Shown here piece after piece: positions 42,773 through 51,298 of a stretch of 52,219 nt of DNA. The stretch is from Nannocystis exedens. GTDB taxonomy: Bacteria > Myxococcota_A > Polyangia > Polyangiales > Polyangiaceae. Below the pieces are notes generated by a model. That model saw only the letters and a program-made list of their open reading frames with translations, did not search any database and was not told the DNA's origin. Each line of letters begins with the position of its first letter. The stretch's first letter is position 1. Where the stretch lies: the NCBI GenBank assembly GCA_945861885.1, contig CAMAVR010000019.1, forward strand, positions 1 through 52,219, given 5' to 3'. The position numbers were made by a program, and so were the translations under genes.

Positions 42773-43879
42773 ATGGGATTGTCGGTTGGAATTGTAGGCC
42801 TACCAAACGTAGGTAAATCAACGCTTTTTAACGCGCTTAGCACGGCCAAAGCCGAAGCAGCGAACTACCCGTTTTGCACGATCGAACCGAACGTCGGCGT
42901 CGTTATCGTGCCGGATGAACGTCTAGCGGAGCTCGACAAAGTCGTAAAAGCCGACCGCATTGTGCCGACGGCAATCCAATTTGTAGACATCGCCGGACTG
43001 GTGCGAGGGGCGCACAAAGGCGAGGGGCTCGGCAACCAATTTTTGAGCCATATTCGCGAGGTTGATGCCATCGTTCAAGTGGCGCGCTGCTTCGAAGACG
43101 GCAACGTCGTGCACGTCGAAAACAAAGTCGACCCAGTGAGCGATATCGCAACCGTTACATACGAGTTGTGCCTAAAAGACTTGGAAACCGTTCAGAAACG
43201 GCTCGACCGCGCGCGCAAGCTCGTGAAAACAAATAGCCCGGTCGAAAAGCTCGCCGTCGAGATATGCGAGCCGCTCGTCGAGCAGCTGAACAACGGCATC
43301 CCGGCACGCATGTTCAAACTCCCTGAGTCAAACGAATCGGCCACCGTCATGCGCGAAATGCAGCTGCTAACAGCAAAGCCAGCGTTTTATGTAGCCAATG
43401 TCGACGAAGCATCGCTCACCAATCTCGAGGCAAACCCGCATTACGTAGCGCTCGCCAAACTAGCCGCGAGCGAAGGGGCGCCAATCGTCGCCGTGTGCGC
43501 CGCACTAGAAGCGCAAATCGCCGAGCTCGACCCAGCCGATCGCCCCGAATTTTTAGCAAGCGCAGGGCTAAAAGAGCCAGGGCTAAACGCCGTAGTAAGA
43601 GCCGGCTACCAGCTACTCAAATTGCTAACCTTTTTCACCGCCGGGAAGGTCGAAGTCCGAGCATGGACAACCTTCAAAGGCGCCAGAGCCCCCCAAGCAG
43701 CCGCATCAATCCACACCGACTTCGAAAAAGGCTTCATCAAAGCCGAAGTAATCTGGTGGGAAGATTTCGTACGCCTAGGCGGAGAATCAAAATGCCGCGA
43801 CGCAGGCAAGCTAGCAATAGAGGGGAAAGAGTACGTAATGCGAGACGGCGACGTCGTGCACTTCCGATTTAATGTGTAG
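42773..43879 (+). CDS. ychF: Redox-regulated ATPase/GTPase YchF (OLA1 family)
   Basis: A ribosome-associated P-loop NTPase that prefers ATP. 368 residues starting at MGLSVGIVGLPNVGKS; an in-frame TTG nine bases earlier is less likely. G1 is GLPNVGKST, G3 is DIAGLVRGAHKGEGLGN, and the G4 position reads NVDE instead of NKxD, the hallmark of the family. The central coiled coil (about 125-205) and C-terminal TGS domain (LLTFFTAGKVEVRAWT, DFEKGFIKAEVI, VMRDGDVVHFRFNV) are complete. Confidence 0.97.
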   Translation: MGLSVGIVGLPNVGKSTLFNALSTAKAEAANYPFCTIEPNVGVVIVPDERLAELDKVVKADRIVPTAIQFVDIAGLVRGAHKGEGLGNQFLSHIREVDAIVQVARCFEDGNVVHVENKVDPVSDIATVTYELCLKDLETVQKRLDRARKLVKTNSPVEKLAVEICEPLVEQLNNGIPARMFKLPESNESATVMREMQLLTAKPAFYVANVDEASLTNLEANPHYVALAKLAASEGAPIVAVCAALEAQIAELDPADRPEFLASAGLKEPGLNAVVRAGYQLLKLLTFFTAGKVEVRAWTTFKGARAPQAAASIHTDFEKGFIKAEVIWWEDFVRLGGESKCRDAGKLAIEGKEYVMRDGDVVHFRFNV

Positions 43880-43906
43880 AAACGCGCTGCAGGCCTTGCC
43901 TTGCCT

Positions 43907-43930
43907 AATCGTACGTGATCACGTACGATT
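43907..43930. promoter_or_regulatory. 24-bp perfect palindrome, toxin-antitoxin operator
   Basis: Half-site AATCGTACGTGA is followed immediately by its exact reverse complement. It lies nine bases before the yefM start, where an autorepressor such as the YefM-YoeB complex would bind to block transcription and the ribosome-binding region. Confidence 0.7.
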
Positions 43931-43938
43931 CAGATACC

Positions 43939-44175
43939 ATGTTAACCGCAAGCGAAGCCCGATCACAGCTTTACACATTGATCGATCAAGCCGCCGATTC
44001 GCATCGTCCTATCTCAATTCGGGGGAAGCGAAACAGCGCGGTGTTAGTATCAGAAGACGATTGGCGATCGATTCAAGAGACTTTATATCTGCTCTCGATT
44101 CCAAAGATGCGAGAATCCCTTCGTCGGGGGATGCGCACGCCCGTGAAAAAGTGCTCCACGAAGCCTGGCTGGTAG
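43939..44175 (+). CDS. yefM: YefM-family antitoxin
   Basis: 78 residues from ATG 43939; the upstream in-frame GTG 43915 lies inside the palindrome and is rejected. The N-terminal DNA-binding Phd/YefM fold shows MLTASEARSQLYTLIDQAADSHRPISIRGKRNSAVLVSEDDW. The C-terminal toxin-binding segment shows ETLYLLSIPKMRESLRRGMRTP, characteristic of antitoxins paired with YoeB. The usual acidic end is replaced by KKCSTKPGW. Confidence 0.9.
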   Translation: MLTASEARSQLYTLIDQAADSHRPISIRGKRNSAVLVSEDDWRSIQETLYLLSIPKMRESLRRGMRTPVKKCSTKPGW

Positions 44176-44178
44176 GCA

Positions 44179-44448
44179 GTGTCAACGCCATGGAAGGTGG
44201 TGTTCACCAGCCACGCACAAAAAGATGCAAAGCGCGTCGCTCAGTCCGGGTTGAAAACGAAGGCGCTTGCGCTGTTACAGGTGCTTGAACGAGATCCGTT
44301 TTCACCCACGCCCCCTTTTGAAAAGTTAGTCGGCGATCTAGATGGCGCCTATTCGCGGCGAATTAATATCCAACATCGCCTCGTCTATCAGGTCATCAAG
44401 AAAGAGCGCGTCGTGAAAGTTCTCCGTATGTGGACACACTACGAATAG
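44179..44448 (+). CDS. yoeB: YoeB-family toxin (ribosome-dependent endoribonuclease)
   Basis: 89 residues. A RelE-fold toxin that cuts mRNA in the ribosomal A site. WKVVFTSHAQKDAKRVAQSGLK, PPFEKLVGDLDGAYSRRINIQHRLVYQV and the C-terminal VKVLRMWTHYE match YoeB nearly throughout, including the catalytic Glu (PPFEKL), Arg (SRRINIQHR) and penultimate-region His (THYE). GTG start three bases after the antitoxin stop, so translated from the same message. It appears fully intact. Confidence 0.95.
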   Translation: MSTPWKVVFTSHAQKDAKRVAQSGLKTKALALLQVLERDPFSPTPPFEKLVGDLDGAYSRRINIQHRLVYQVIKKERVVKVLRMWTHYE

Positions 44449-44501
44449 AAGCGGTCGGATTGCGCTGCGGCGATGGGCTGTGATTGTGGTATGGGAGGGC
44501 C

Positions 44502-45038
44502 ATGCCCATTTATGAATTTAAGGGGAAGAGGCCTAAGATTGGCTCTAATGTTTTCATTGCCGACAATGCGGCGGTGATTGGCGATGTTGAGCTTGGTGAC
44601 AACGTTAGCATCTGGTTCAGCTGCACACTTCGGGGCGATGTGTTCCCAATTCGTGTTGGCGCGCGGACCAATATTCAGGACGGGAGCGTCATTCACGTTA
44701 CCGAGGGGATGGCGTCGACAACGATCGGTTGCGACGTGACGGTCGGCCACATGGCGATGATTCACGGCTGCACCATCGGCGATGGCGCGCTTGTCGGGAT
44801 GGGGAGCGTCGTGCTCGACCACGCAACAATCGGCGAGAAGTGCTTTTTAGCAGGTGGCTCCCTGGTAGTTCCAAACTCAAATTTGCCCCCAAAAACAATG
44901 TGCATGGGGCGCCCAGCAAAAGCGGTAAGGCCGCTAACCGACGAAGATTTCGCGTGGCTCGTAGGCTCCGCAAAACACTACGACGATTTGGCAGCAATCT
45001 ACCGCGATCCAAAGCAATTCCGCCGCATCGACATCTGA
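44502..45038 (+). CDS. Gamma-carbonic-anhydrase-family protein
   Basis: 178 residues of left-handed beta-helix. ATG 44502 has GGGAGGG just upstream and begins the family-typical MPIYEFKGKRPKIG. The hexapeptide coils include IADNAAVIGDVELGDNVSIWF, and the three metal-binding His lie in GSVIHVTEG, VTVGHMAMIHGCTIG. The C-terminal helix (DEDFAWLVGSAKHYDDLA) is standard. Members reversibly hydrate carbon dioxide or act as acyltransferase-like proteins; activity is not proven for this subgroup. Confidence 0.93.
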   Translation: MPIYEFKGKRPKIGSNVFIADNAAVIGDVELGDNVSIWFSCTLRGDVFPIRVGARTNIQDGSVIHVTEGMASTTIGCDVTVGHMAMIHGCTIGDGALVGMGSVVLDHATIGEKCFLAGGSLVVPNSNLPPKTMCMGRPAKAVRPLTDEDFAWLVGSAKHYDDLAAIYRDPKQFRRIDI

Positions 45039-45064
45039 CTCTGCCCCGTAAACGTGCCCGTGCC
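45036..45064 (+). repeat. Stop-codon-anchored short repeat, copy A
   Basis: Starting at the TGA stop of the gamma-carbonic anhydrase gene, the sequence CCCGTAAACGTGCCCGTGCC follows within about ten bases. An almost identical run follows the TGA of the plsC-like gene at 52075. Confidence 0.5.
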
Positions 45065-45112
45065 GAACTTGCCCCAGGGTTTTAATCGGACCGAGTGCCC
45101 GTCTCGAAGCGA

Positions 45113-45589
45113 CTAGCTCGGCGGCCCCTTCACAATGTACAGCTCGACTTTCACGAGCCCCTGCCCTTTTGAGCCAAGCTCTATCGCGGCGCCTTTTGAT
45201 AGGTCGATGATTCTGTCTTCGTAGCCGAAGGGCCCTCGATCGTTTACGCGTACGAGCACCGATTTGCCGTTGTCGACGCGGCGGACTTCGAGCCATGTTC
45301 CGAATGGGAGCGTTCGGTGCGCTGCTGTCATGTCGGCTGGGTTGAATGTTTCGCCGTTTGCTGTTTTTCGGAACGAAAAAATCCCCGCGTACCACGATGC
45401 GTAGCCTGTCTGAATCGGCTCACCTTGGGCGTGCTCGACGGGGCGCGACACCGCATTTTTTCGGTGCATCTCCTCGTCGCTTAGCCACTCTTCACCCGAC
45501 CCGCGCGCGTGCCATCCCGAATGGCGGCCATGCGCGCACCCGATTGCGAGGAGCGACAAGAGCACGATGATGTGTCGAGCGTTGCGCAA
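45113..45589 (-). CDS. rlpA: RlpA-like septal-ring lipoprotein
   Basis: 158 residues from TTG 45589, chosen because GGGAGG sits five bases upstream, immediately after the reductase stop; an in-frame ATG at 45625 would overlap that gene by 35 bases. Signal peptide ends LLAIGCAHG. The double-psi beta-barrel domain (about 60-150) has TGYASWYAGIFSFRKTANGETFNPADMTAAHRTLPFGTWLEV and VLVRVNDRGPFGYEDRIIDLSKGAA, with the conserved Asp in NDRGPF. RlpA cleaves denuded glycan strands of peptidoglycan during division; no SPOR domain is present here. Confidence 0.88.
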   Translation of the reverse strand: MRNARHIIVLLSLLAIGCAHGRHSGWHARGSGEEWLSDEEMHRKNAVSRPVEHAQGEPIQTGYASWYAGIFSFRKTANGETFNPADMTAAHRTLPFGTWLEVRRVDNGKSVLVRVNDRGPFGYEDRIIDLSKGAAIELGSKGQGLVKVELYIVKGPPS

Positions 45590-45590
45590 A

Positions 45591-46406
45591 CTACCCTCCC
45601 GAGATTGCTTCGCCTCCATCGACATTGATTACGTTCCCCGTTAGCCAGTATGTCGCCGGTTGCGCCAGGGCGACAAGCGCGTTTGCTACGTCGACCGGCG
45701 TTGTCAGCCGACGGTGCGGGTTTCGCTTTGTGGCGACCTGAATCATCACTTCATTTCCGGGGATTTTTCGCACTGCGGGCGTGTCGGTAACTCCCGCACA
45801 AATCGCATTCGCGGTGATCTGGTGCGGGGCGAGCTCATACGCGAGCTGCCTCACATACGACTCTAGAGCCGCTTTTGCGGCCCCTACAACGCCGTAGCTC
45901 GGCCACACGGAGTGCGAGCCGGTGCTCGTCATCGCGAAAATTCGGCCATTTTCGCCCATTAATCGCTTCTGCACGACCCCTTGCGACCAATAGACGAGCG
46001 AGCTCCCCATCACGTCGAGCGTCATCTCGACTTGCCGCTGCGTTGCGCTCTCTTCAACGCTTCCGCATAGCGGCCGGAGCGTGCCAAATGCTAGCGAATG
46101 GAGCAGCACCCGCAGCGCCCCAGGTGCAACTTTTTCGGCCAGCGCCGTGAGCACCTCGCCTCTATTTTTTTCGTCGGCGGCGTTCACGTTAAAAAAGAGG
46201 CACTCGCGCCCAAGTGCTCGAATTTGCGACTGAATTCGCTCTGAATTTTCGATCGTCCCTCGACGATCGAGGTGCACGCCGGCAATGTTCATCCCCGCTT
46301 GGGCGAATGCGAGGGCGGCCGCTTCGCCGAAACCGCTCGATGCCCCCAGCACGAGTGCCCAACCGCTAAGATTTGTCTGCATTGATGGTAAAGCCTGGGT
46401 GTTCAT
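45591..46406 (-). CDS. FabI/FabL-type enoyl-ACP reductase (SDR superfamily)
   Basis: 271 residues. An N-terminal NAD(P)-binding motif VLGASSGFGEAAALAFA, a LLHSLAFGTL segment and an active site SYGVVGAAKAALE. Tyr and Lys are six residues apart, the spacing of enoyl-ACP reductases rather than the YxxxK of ordinary short-chain dehydrogenases. ITANAICAGVTDTPAVRKIPG and GNVINVDGGEAISGG are normal C-terminal features. It probably performs the last reduction of fatty acid elongation, but could reduce another enoyl or keto substrate. It is co-transcribed with rlpA. Confidence 0.82.
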   Translation of the reverse strand: MNTQALPSMQTNLSGWALVLGASSGFGEAAALAFAQAGMNIAGVHLDRRGTIENSERIQSQIRALGRECLFFNVNAADEKNRGEVLTALAEKVAPGALRVLLHSLAFGTLRPLCGSVEESATQRQVEMTLDVMGSSLVYWSQGVVQKRLMGENGRIFAMTSTGSHSVWPSYGVVGAAKAALESYVRQLAYELAPHQITANAICAGVTDTPAVRKIPGNEVMIQVATKRNPHRRLTTPVDVANALVALAQPATYWLTGNVINVDGGEAISGG

Positions 46407-46517
46407 AGGCTGTTTTCGTACACCGCATAGCCTGCTACAGCCAAGCGAATCGGCGTTGGAGGCGATTCAACGGTGGCGCGCCGGCACGAAGAGCGTATTC
46501 TTCTACGCACTTCGCGA

Positions 46518-46919
46518 ATGACGTTCCTACATACTGTCGCCATCCTAGCCTACGGGCTTTTGCGTTCCATGCTGGGGGCGCTGTTCGGCCGTCGCCGAGG
46601 CCTTGCCGCGTTTATGAGAAGCTACGCCCCCGATCGGCTGCCGGCTCTTTCACCGAGCGAGCGCGCCAACTTGCCGGCGATGAGCTCATGCATCGCATGC
46701 GGAATTTGCGGCCACGAAGTAATGAGCGTCATGCTCGCCGGCGCGCGAAGCATGCCCGATTTTGATGCATCAACGAAACTGCTCGCGCGGCTGACCGACA
46801 AGCAGCTCGCAATGCTCGAGCCACGCTGCCCAACGCGCGTCCCGATGCGGCAAATCGCCGCGTTCGTCAGAACGAAAGCGGCCGACGCCGCGAAGATGGG
46901 GAACAAGACAGGGAATTAG
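46518..46919 (+). CDS. Small membrane protein with Cys cluster
   Basis: 133 residues from ATG 46518. One N-terminal hydrophobic helix (FLHTVAILAYGLLRSMLGALF) with a following Arg triplet, so the rest is probably cytoplasmic. SSCIACGICGHE gives CxxCxxC, with a further Cys in LEPRCPTRVP. That pattern is reminiscent of a 4Fe-4S site (three Cys plus a distant Cys-Pro), as in ferredoxin-like domains. No family is named; it might transfer electrons at the membrane. Confidence 0.65.
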   Translation: MTFLHTVAILAYGLLRSMLGALFGRRRGLAAFMRSYAPDRLPALSPSERANLPAMSSCIACGICGHEVMSVMLAGARSMPDFDASTKLLARLTDKQLAMLEPRCPTRVPMRQIAAFVRTKAADAAKMGNKTGN

Positions 46920-46968
46920 AGAACCGCTAACGGCTCTCGACCGACTTGTGTTAGTCGGTGTCTCCAGG

Positions 46969-47739
46969 ATGAGAATTTCCCTATTATTTGGCCTATTTTG
47001 TTCACTGATGTTCGGTTGCAGCGAGTACCCAGGCGGTGACGGGCCTCACCCTCCCGCGGCGCTCGCCATCCTTCAAGGGACAACGATTCAGGAGATCAGC
47101 AATCCGGAGTCGCCCAAGCATCTCGCGAACACTGTGAGTGTGTCGCTCGCATCGGCCGTGATTACAGCGGTCGATCGGTACGACGAAACGGCCGACGGCA
47201 AAAGTCAGGGGACAATCTACGTGCAAGACGTCGCATCGTCTGCCCCATTTTCAGGAATTAGCCTGTTCAAGCCCGGCCTCGGGGGGCACGGCTATCGTCC
47301 GGCCAGCGGCGACGTCTTTTCGCTGCAAGGGCTGTATCAAGAAAATAAGTCGATAGGCAACGCGCGGTTCCCAAACGGCGGCGTTCTTCCGCAGATATTT
47401 CAGCCGGTCGGCCTGTTCCGCTTCGAAGCGCAGCCGCCCGAACCGCTAAAAATCGAAGCGAGCGACCTATACACCTTCCAAACCGGCCGCAAATGGCTCG
47501 GCATGGTTGTGACCATCCCGAATATCACGATCGCCGGCTTCACGAACGATGGGCGTGGGCGCGTAACGGCACCCATTGCATCGAGCAAAAGCTCTACCCT
47601 CATCACGAACGAAATATGCAACATCCCAATCGAAAAATTTCCGCCTGGCACGGCGTTCGCATCGGTTACAGGGGTTGTTACCTATTTTTTCGACCTTCAC
47701 ATCGCGCCGCGATCGCTTGACGATCTAGTTTTGAAATGA
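46969..47739 (+). CDS. Putative lipoprotein of phospholipid-gene run
   Basis: 256 residues from ATG 46969 (a further in-frame start at 46948). Signal peptide ends SLMFGCSEY. The mature part is beta-rich: SVSLASAVITAVDRYD, GTIYVQDVASSAPFSGISLF, GDVFSLQGLYQE and FASVTGVVTYFFDLHIAPRSLDDL look like two OB-fold-like modules, a pattern seen in exported nuclease-associated proteins. No firm family. It overlaps the next gene by four bases (ATGA). Confidence 0.7.
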   Translation: MRISLLFGLFCSLMFGCSEYPGGDGPHPPAALAILQGTTIQEISNPESPKHLANTVSVSLASAVITAVDRYDETADGKSQGTIYVQDVASSAPFSGISLFKPGLGGHGYRPASGDVFSLQGLYQENKSIGNARFPNGGVLPQIFQPVGLFRFEAQPPEPLKIEASDLYTFQTGRKWLGMVVTIPNITIAGFTNDGRGRVTAPIASSKSSTLITNEICNIPIEKFPPGTAFASVTGVVTYFFDLHIAPRSLDDLVLK

Positions 47740-50162
47740 GGTTTCGGTCGTTCGCAACAGCTCTCTGGTTCCCGGCGCTCGCCTCTTGCAGCGGGCTTCA
47801 TTTCGCCGAGCCTCGAACCGCCCGCGATGAAGTTCAGCCGACACCGATGCCGCCGGGAGTGCCGCCGCTCGTTCTACAAGTTCGAAGCGGCGACCCAGTT
47901 GGCGCGGTAGCTGTCGCCGTCAACACCGCATCGATTGCGCCACGTGACAGCGAAGTCGCCGTCGCACTCGCCGCCGTCGTCGAAACAAGGCTTCGACGAA
48001 ACGGCCTCGCCGATGCGCAAGTCGCCGTGACACGCGATGGCTACTCCGCGCGCGTCGCCGCTGCGAACGGCGCCGATGCGGCAATCGTAGCCGAAAAAAT
48101 GCGCGACGCGCTCTCTCTTCCAATCGCCGGAGATGCGGCAGCATTGCGCGCCGTTAGAGCCCGGATTTCAGAGCTAAAAGCGCGATCCGGAGCCCCCCCG
48201 GCCATGCGATCGATCGGGCGATGCCTAGCGCAGCTCGATTCATCGGAAGCATCAGCGGCGCCCAGCGCGGTGGAGCTTGAAGCGTGGCGAAAATCGGCTC
48301 ATTCGCTTGGGCGAATCGGGTTTAGCGCCGTCGGCGGCGACACGCTCACCGATGCCGTCGCCGAAAAGATGGTCGCGCTTGGCTCATGGCCATCGCAGTC
48401 ACGCGCAAAAGTAGCGGCGCGATCGCGTGAAACGGCGCGCGATGTTCTTGCCGAACCGTCGCGCGATCGCTCATCAATCGCCCTTAATTTTGCCCTTTCA
48501 ACCGAACAGACGGCCCTGGCAGCCAATCTCGCCAAACGCCTCAAGAGCACAGAAAATAGGCTCGCTTCACGATTGCGCGGAGCAGACGTCGCCGCGCAAT
48601 TAACTAGCGTGACGGCGACCGCAAATAGCAGCGGCGGCTGCTTGGCGCTGCATGTTGAACTGGAGGACGTTGGCGCAGCGCAACTCTCCGGCATCGGCGA
48701 TGCGGTCGCCATCGTGCGCCAAGAGATCGCCGCGCAGAGCGAAGCGGCATCGCATGATGTCGCCGCCGTCGATCACGCGCTAAACGCAAGCGACCCGCGC
48801 GATGCCGCTTCGGCAGCGGCATGGTGGTCGGCCATCGATGCGCCAAACGCAAAAGGGGCGAAAGCCGGTGAGTCGCTCAGTCGAGACCTAGGCGTCGTCG
48901 TAAGTTACGGAGCGCGGCGTATAAACAGCGCCGAAAATACGCGAGTTTCCAGGGCAATTCGCGCGGAAATCGATCGCGGTTCGAAAGCGCCGCTCGACAG
49001 GACGATCGATCTGAGAACACGCGTCGAGCGTGGTCAGCGCGACATGTACGTCCTCGTGGGGTCACCGTGCGGCGTCGGTTCAGAGGCCGATTCAGATACC
49101 GGTGTTAGCGCTCTATTTGCGATGGCAGCCGCCGAAAACGCCAATGGCGAACGGGCCAATGCGATTGACGGCGAAGGCTGGGCATCAATCGACGGAGTCG
49201 GCGTCGTCGTGCACGGCGCGGCGAATGGCGATGAATCGTCTGAAGCGCTCGCGGCCCGCCTCGGCGAAGAGGCGATGCGCCGATTTGCAGTCGACCCGAT
49301 CGATCGCGATGCGCTGTGGCGCGCACGTATTCGGCTGCGCGCCGCTGCAGGGGGCGATGCGGCAAGTCGGTCGCTCCCTGTTCTCGCGCGCCTCCTCGCG
49401 CCGAGCCACCCGTCGCTCATTTTTCCGTTTGGGTCGGGCGACTCGGCTCTTTCGATCTCCGATGCCATGGTGATGGCCCGCGCGCGCTCGGTGCGAGGCG
49501 GCCCAATCCGTATCGCCGTCATCGCCAACGAGGCGCAGATGCAGGGTGACGCCGCAGCGCGCGCCGCCGCCCGTTGGCTCCCCCCGAACAACCAGCGAAC
49601 ATGCCCCGCTGCAAGCGCCCCCTTTCTTCCGAAACCGGGCGCCGTGAACGTGCCGTTCGCCGACGGTTCGCCGAGCGAAATTAGGCTTGTTTTTCCGATT
49701 GATCGTGAAGCAATCACCCGCAAAACCGCTTCGCTTTTGGCAATGGCGCTCGATGGCGCCGAGAGCCCACTTGCGCGCACCCTGGCGACGATTTCACCAG
49801 GAATTAATTCAGACGTGCAAGTCGTCGGCGATGGGCCGATTGCCGCTATAGCGATTCGAATCACCGGCGCAGATGGTCCGCTCGGTGATACCGCGCTCGC
49901 AGCCGCGCGATTGTTTGTCCAGAGTCTGCGCGGGGCTGTGCTTACCGATAGCGACCGCAGCCGCGCGATCAGCTCGCTGACGCGACAGCGCGTTGATTCG
50001 CACATCGACCCACGAAACCGCCTTGTCGCTCTGTGGCGCGGCATCGCGCTCACGCCAAACGCGCCGGACGCATTCCCCACACTGGCCGATATGCGAAATT
50101 TCGCCGCGCAACTTCGCGACGATTCTGCGATTGTTGTTGTAGGTCGTCCTGAACAACGATGA
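47736..50162 (+). CDS. M16-peptidase-like lipoprotein, apparently catalytically dead
   Basis: 808 residues. A short signal ending ALASCSG. The rest shows repeated alpha/beta halves as in M16 peptidases: LVLQVRSGDPVGAVAVAVNTASIAPRDSEVAVALAAVVETRL (about residue 45), a segment near residue 430 (DMYVLVGSPCGVGSEADSDTGVSALFA) and a late SEIRLVFPIDREAITRKTASLLAMALDG. I find no HxxEH or HxxDH zinc motif anywhere, so it may be a structural partner only. It is coupled at both ends by four-base overlaps to its neighbours. A long frame on the other strand is a shadow. Confidence 0.72.
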   Translation: MRFRSFATALWFPALASCSGLHFAEPRTARDEVQPTPMPPGVPPLVLQVRSGDPVGAVAVAVNTASIAPRDSEVAVALAAVVETRLRRNGLADAQVAVTRDGYSARVAAANGADAAIVAEKMRDALSLPIAGDAAALRAVRARISELKARSGAPPAMRSIGRCLAQLDSSEASAAPSAVELEAWRKSAHSLGRIGFSAVGGDTLTDAVAEKMVALGSWPSQSRAKVAARSRETARDVLAEPSRDRSSIALNFALSTEQTALAANLAKRLKSTENRLASRLRGADVAAQLTSVTATANSSGGCLALHVELEDVGAAQLSGIGDAVAIVRQEIAAQSEAASHDVAAVDHALNASDPRDAASAAAWWSAIDAPNAKGAKAGESLSRDLGVVVSYGARRINSAENTRVSRAIRAEIDRGSKAPLDRTIDLRTRVERGQRDMYVLVGSPCGVGSEADSDTGVSALFAMAAAENANGERANAIDGEGWASIDGVGVVVHGAANGDESSEALAARLGEEAMRRFAVDPIDRDALWRARIRLRAAAGGDAASRSLPVLARLLAPSHPSLIFPFGSGDSALSISDAMVMARARSVRGGPIRIAVIANEAQMQGDAAARAAARWLPPNNQRTCPAASAPFLPKPGAVNVPFADGSPSEIRLVFPIDREAITRKTASLLAMALDGAESPLARTLATISPGINSDVQVVGDGPIAAIAIRITGADGPLGDTALAAARLFVQSLRGAVLTDSDRSRAISSLTRQRVDSHIDPRNRLVALWRGIALTPNAPDAFPTLADMRNFAAQLRDDSAIVVVGRPEQR

Positions 50163-51298
50163 GCCACACCAGCAATAGATCAAACGAACCACCCTGGTTT
50201 ACGATCGGCACCGATCGCGTTCGGCTATTGCGCAACGGTGCTGAAGCGTTCCCCGCGATGCTTGCCGCGATCGAGCGCGCAGAGCAGCAAATTTTGCTCG
50301 AGATGTATTGGGTCGGTGACGATTCTGTCGGTCGCGCGTTTCGCGACGCACTCGTTGCGAAAGCGCGATCTGGAGTCCAAGTCCGCGTGATTTTTGACGG
50401 GCTCGGCAGCTTTGCAATGCCTCGCTCGTGGTGGAGCGCGCTTCGCAAGGCCGGCGGCGAAGTCGCAGAATTTCACGCGATCTGGCCATTCGGGACAAAC
50501 TTCGAGTGGAGCCGAATCGAGCGACGGAATCACCGGAAAATTTTAATCATCGACAATCACACCGGCTTCTGCGGAGGGCTCAACATGAGTCGCCAATGGG
50601 CAACCCGCGAAATGGGAGGCGAAGAGTGGCGAGACGACGCGCTTGAGCTCATAGGGCCGATCACGCAAGAGTTGCAGGCGCTATTTTTCGCAACGTGGCG
50701 GCGGATGAAACATCCGCTCGAGCGGCCCAAAAGCCGATCAAAACTCAATAAGCCGTCGGGCAAAGTCTGGCTTCTCACAAGCGACGCGCGAAAGCGCCGC
50801 AATGTGCACGACGAGTACGTCCGGCGCATTCAAGGTGCCCGCGAGATGATCGACATCGCGAATCCGTACTTCGTCCCAACGGTGGCGGTTCGCCGAGCGC
50901 TTTACCACGCCGTTCGGCGCGGCGTGCGCGTGCGGGTCATGGTGCCGATACGCGGCGACTTCGCGCTCGTGCAATTCGCCGTCGAAGCGCTATTCGATAG
51001 CCTGCTCCAACACGGCATCGAAATTTACGCCCATCGCGGCGCGATGATGCACTCAAAAACAGCGATCATCGACTCATCGTTCACGACAATCGGCAGCTAC
51101 AACTTGGACGAGCGTTCGAGGCACAACCTCGAAGCGAACATCGCGATCGAAGATGAAGCGTTCGCCCGCCACGTGCGAGCATCGTTTGAACACGACCTCA
51201 GCAGCAGCGCGCGAATCGACCTCACCTGGTGGCGCAGTCGAGATTTTTCACGTCGCGCGTGCGAATGGGTCGCATTTGCGCTACGCGAATTCTGGTGA
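50159..51298 (+). CDS. Cardiolipin synthase / phospholipase D-family protein
   Basis: 379 residues, two HKD motifs: HRKILIIDNHTGFCGGLNMS (about residue 127) and HSKTAIIDSSFTTIGSYNLDERS (about residue 298). There is no N-terminal membrane pair, so it resembles ClsB rather than ClsA. The enzyme would join phosphatidyl groups to make cardiolipin or swap headgroups. The start overlaps the M16-like stop (ATGA) and the stop overlaps the next start (TGATG), so translation is coupled along the run. Confidence 0.9.
   Translation: MSHTSNRSNEPPWFTIGTDRVRLLRNGAEAFPAMLAAIERAEQQILLEMYWVGDDSVGRAFRDALVAKARSGVQVRVIFDGLGSFAMPRSWWSALRKAGGEVAEFHAIWPFGTNFEWSRIERRNHRKILIIDNHTGFCGGLNMSRQWATREMGGEEWRDDALELIGPITQELQALFFATWRRMKHPLERPKSRSKLNKPSGKVWLLTSDARKRRNVHDEYVRRIQGAREMIDIANPYFVPTVAVRRALYHAVRRGVRVRVMVPIRGDFALVQFAVEALFDSLLQHGIEIYAHRGAMMHSKTAIIDSSFTTIGSYNLDERSRHNLEANIAIEDEAFARHVRASFEHDLSSSARIDLTWWRSRDFSRRACEWVAFALREFW

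Noticed and set aside
49034..50167. 377-codon open frame on the minus strand
   Set aside because: Antisense to the M16-like gene, Arg/Ser/Ala-rich shadow composition; the sense gene has a lipobox and is coupled at both ends.
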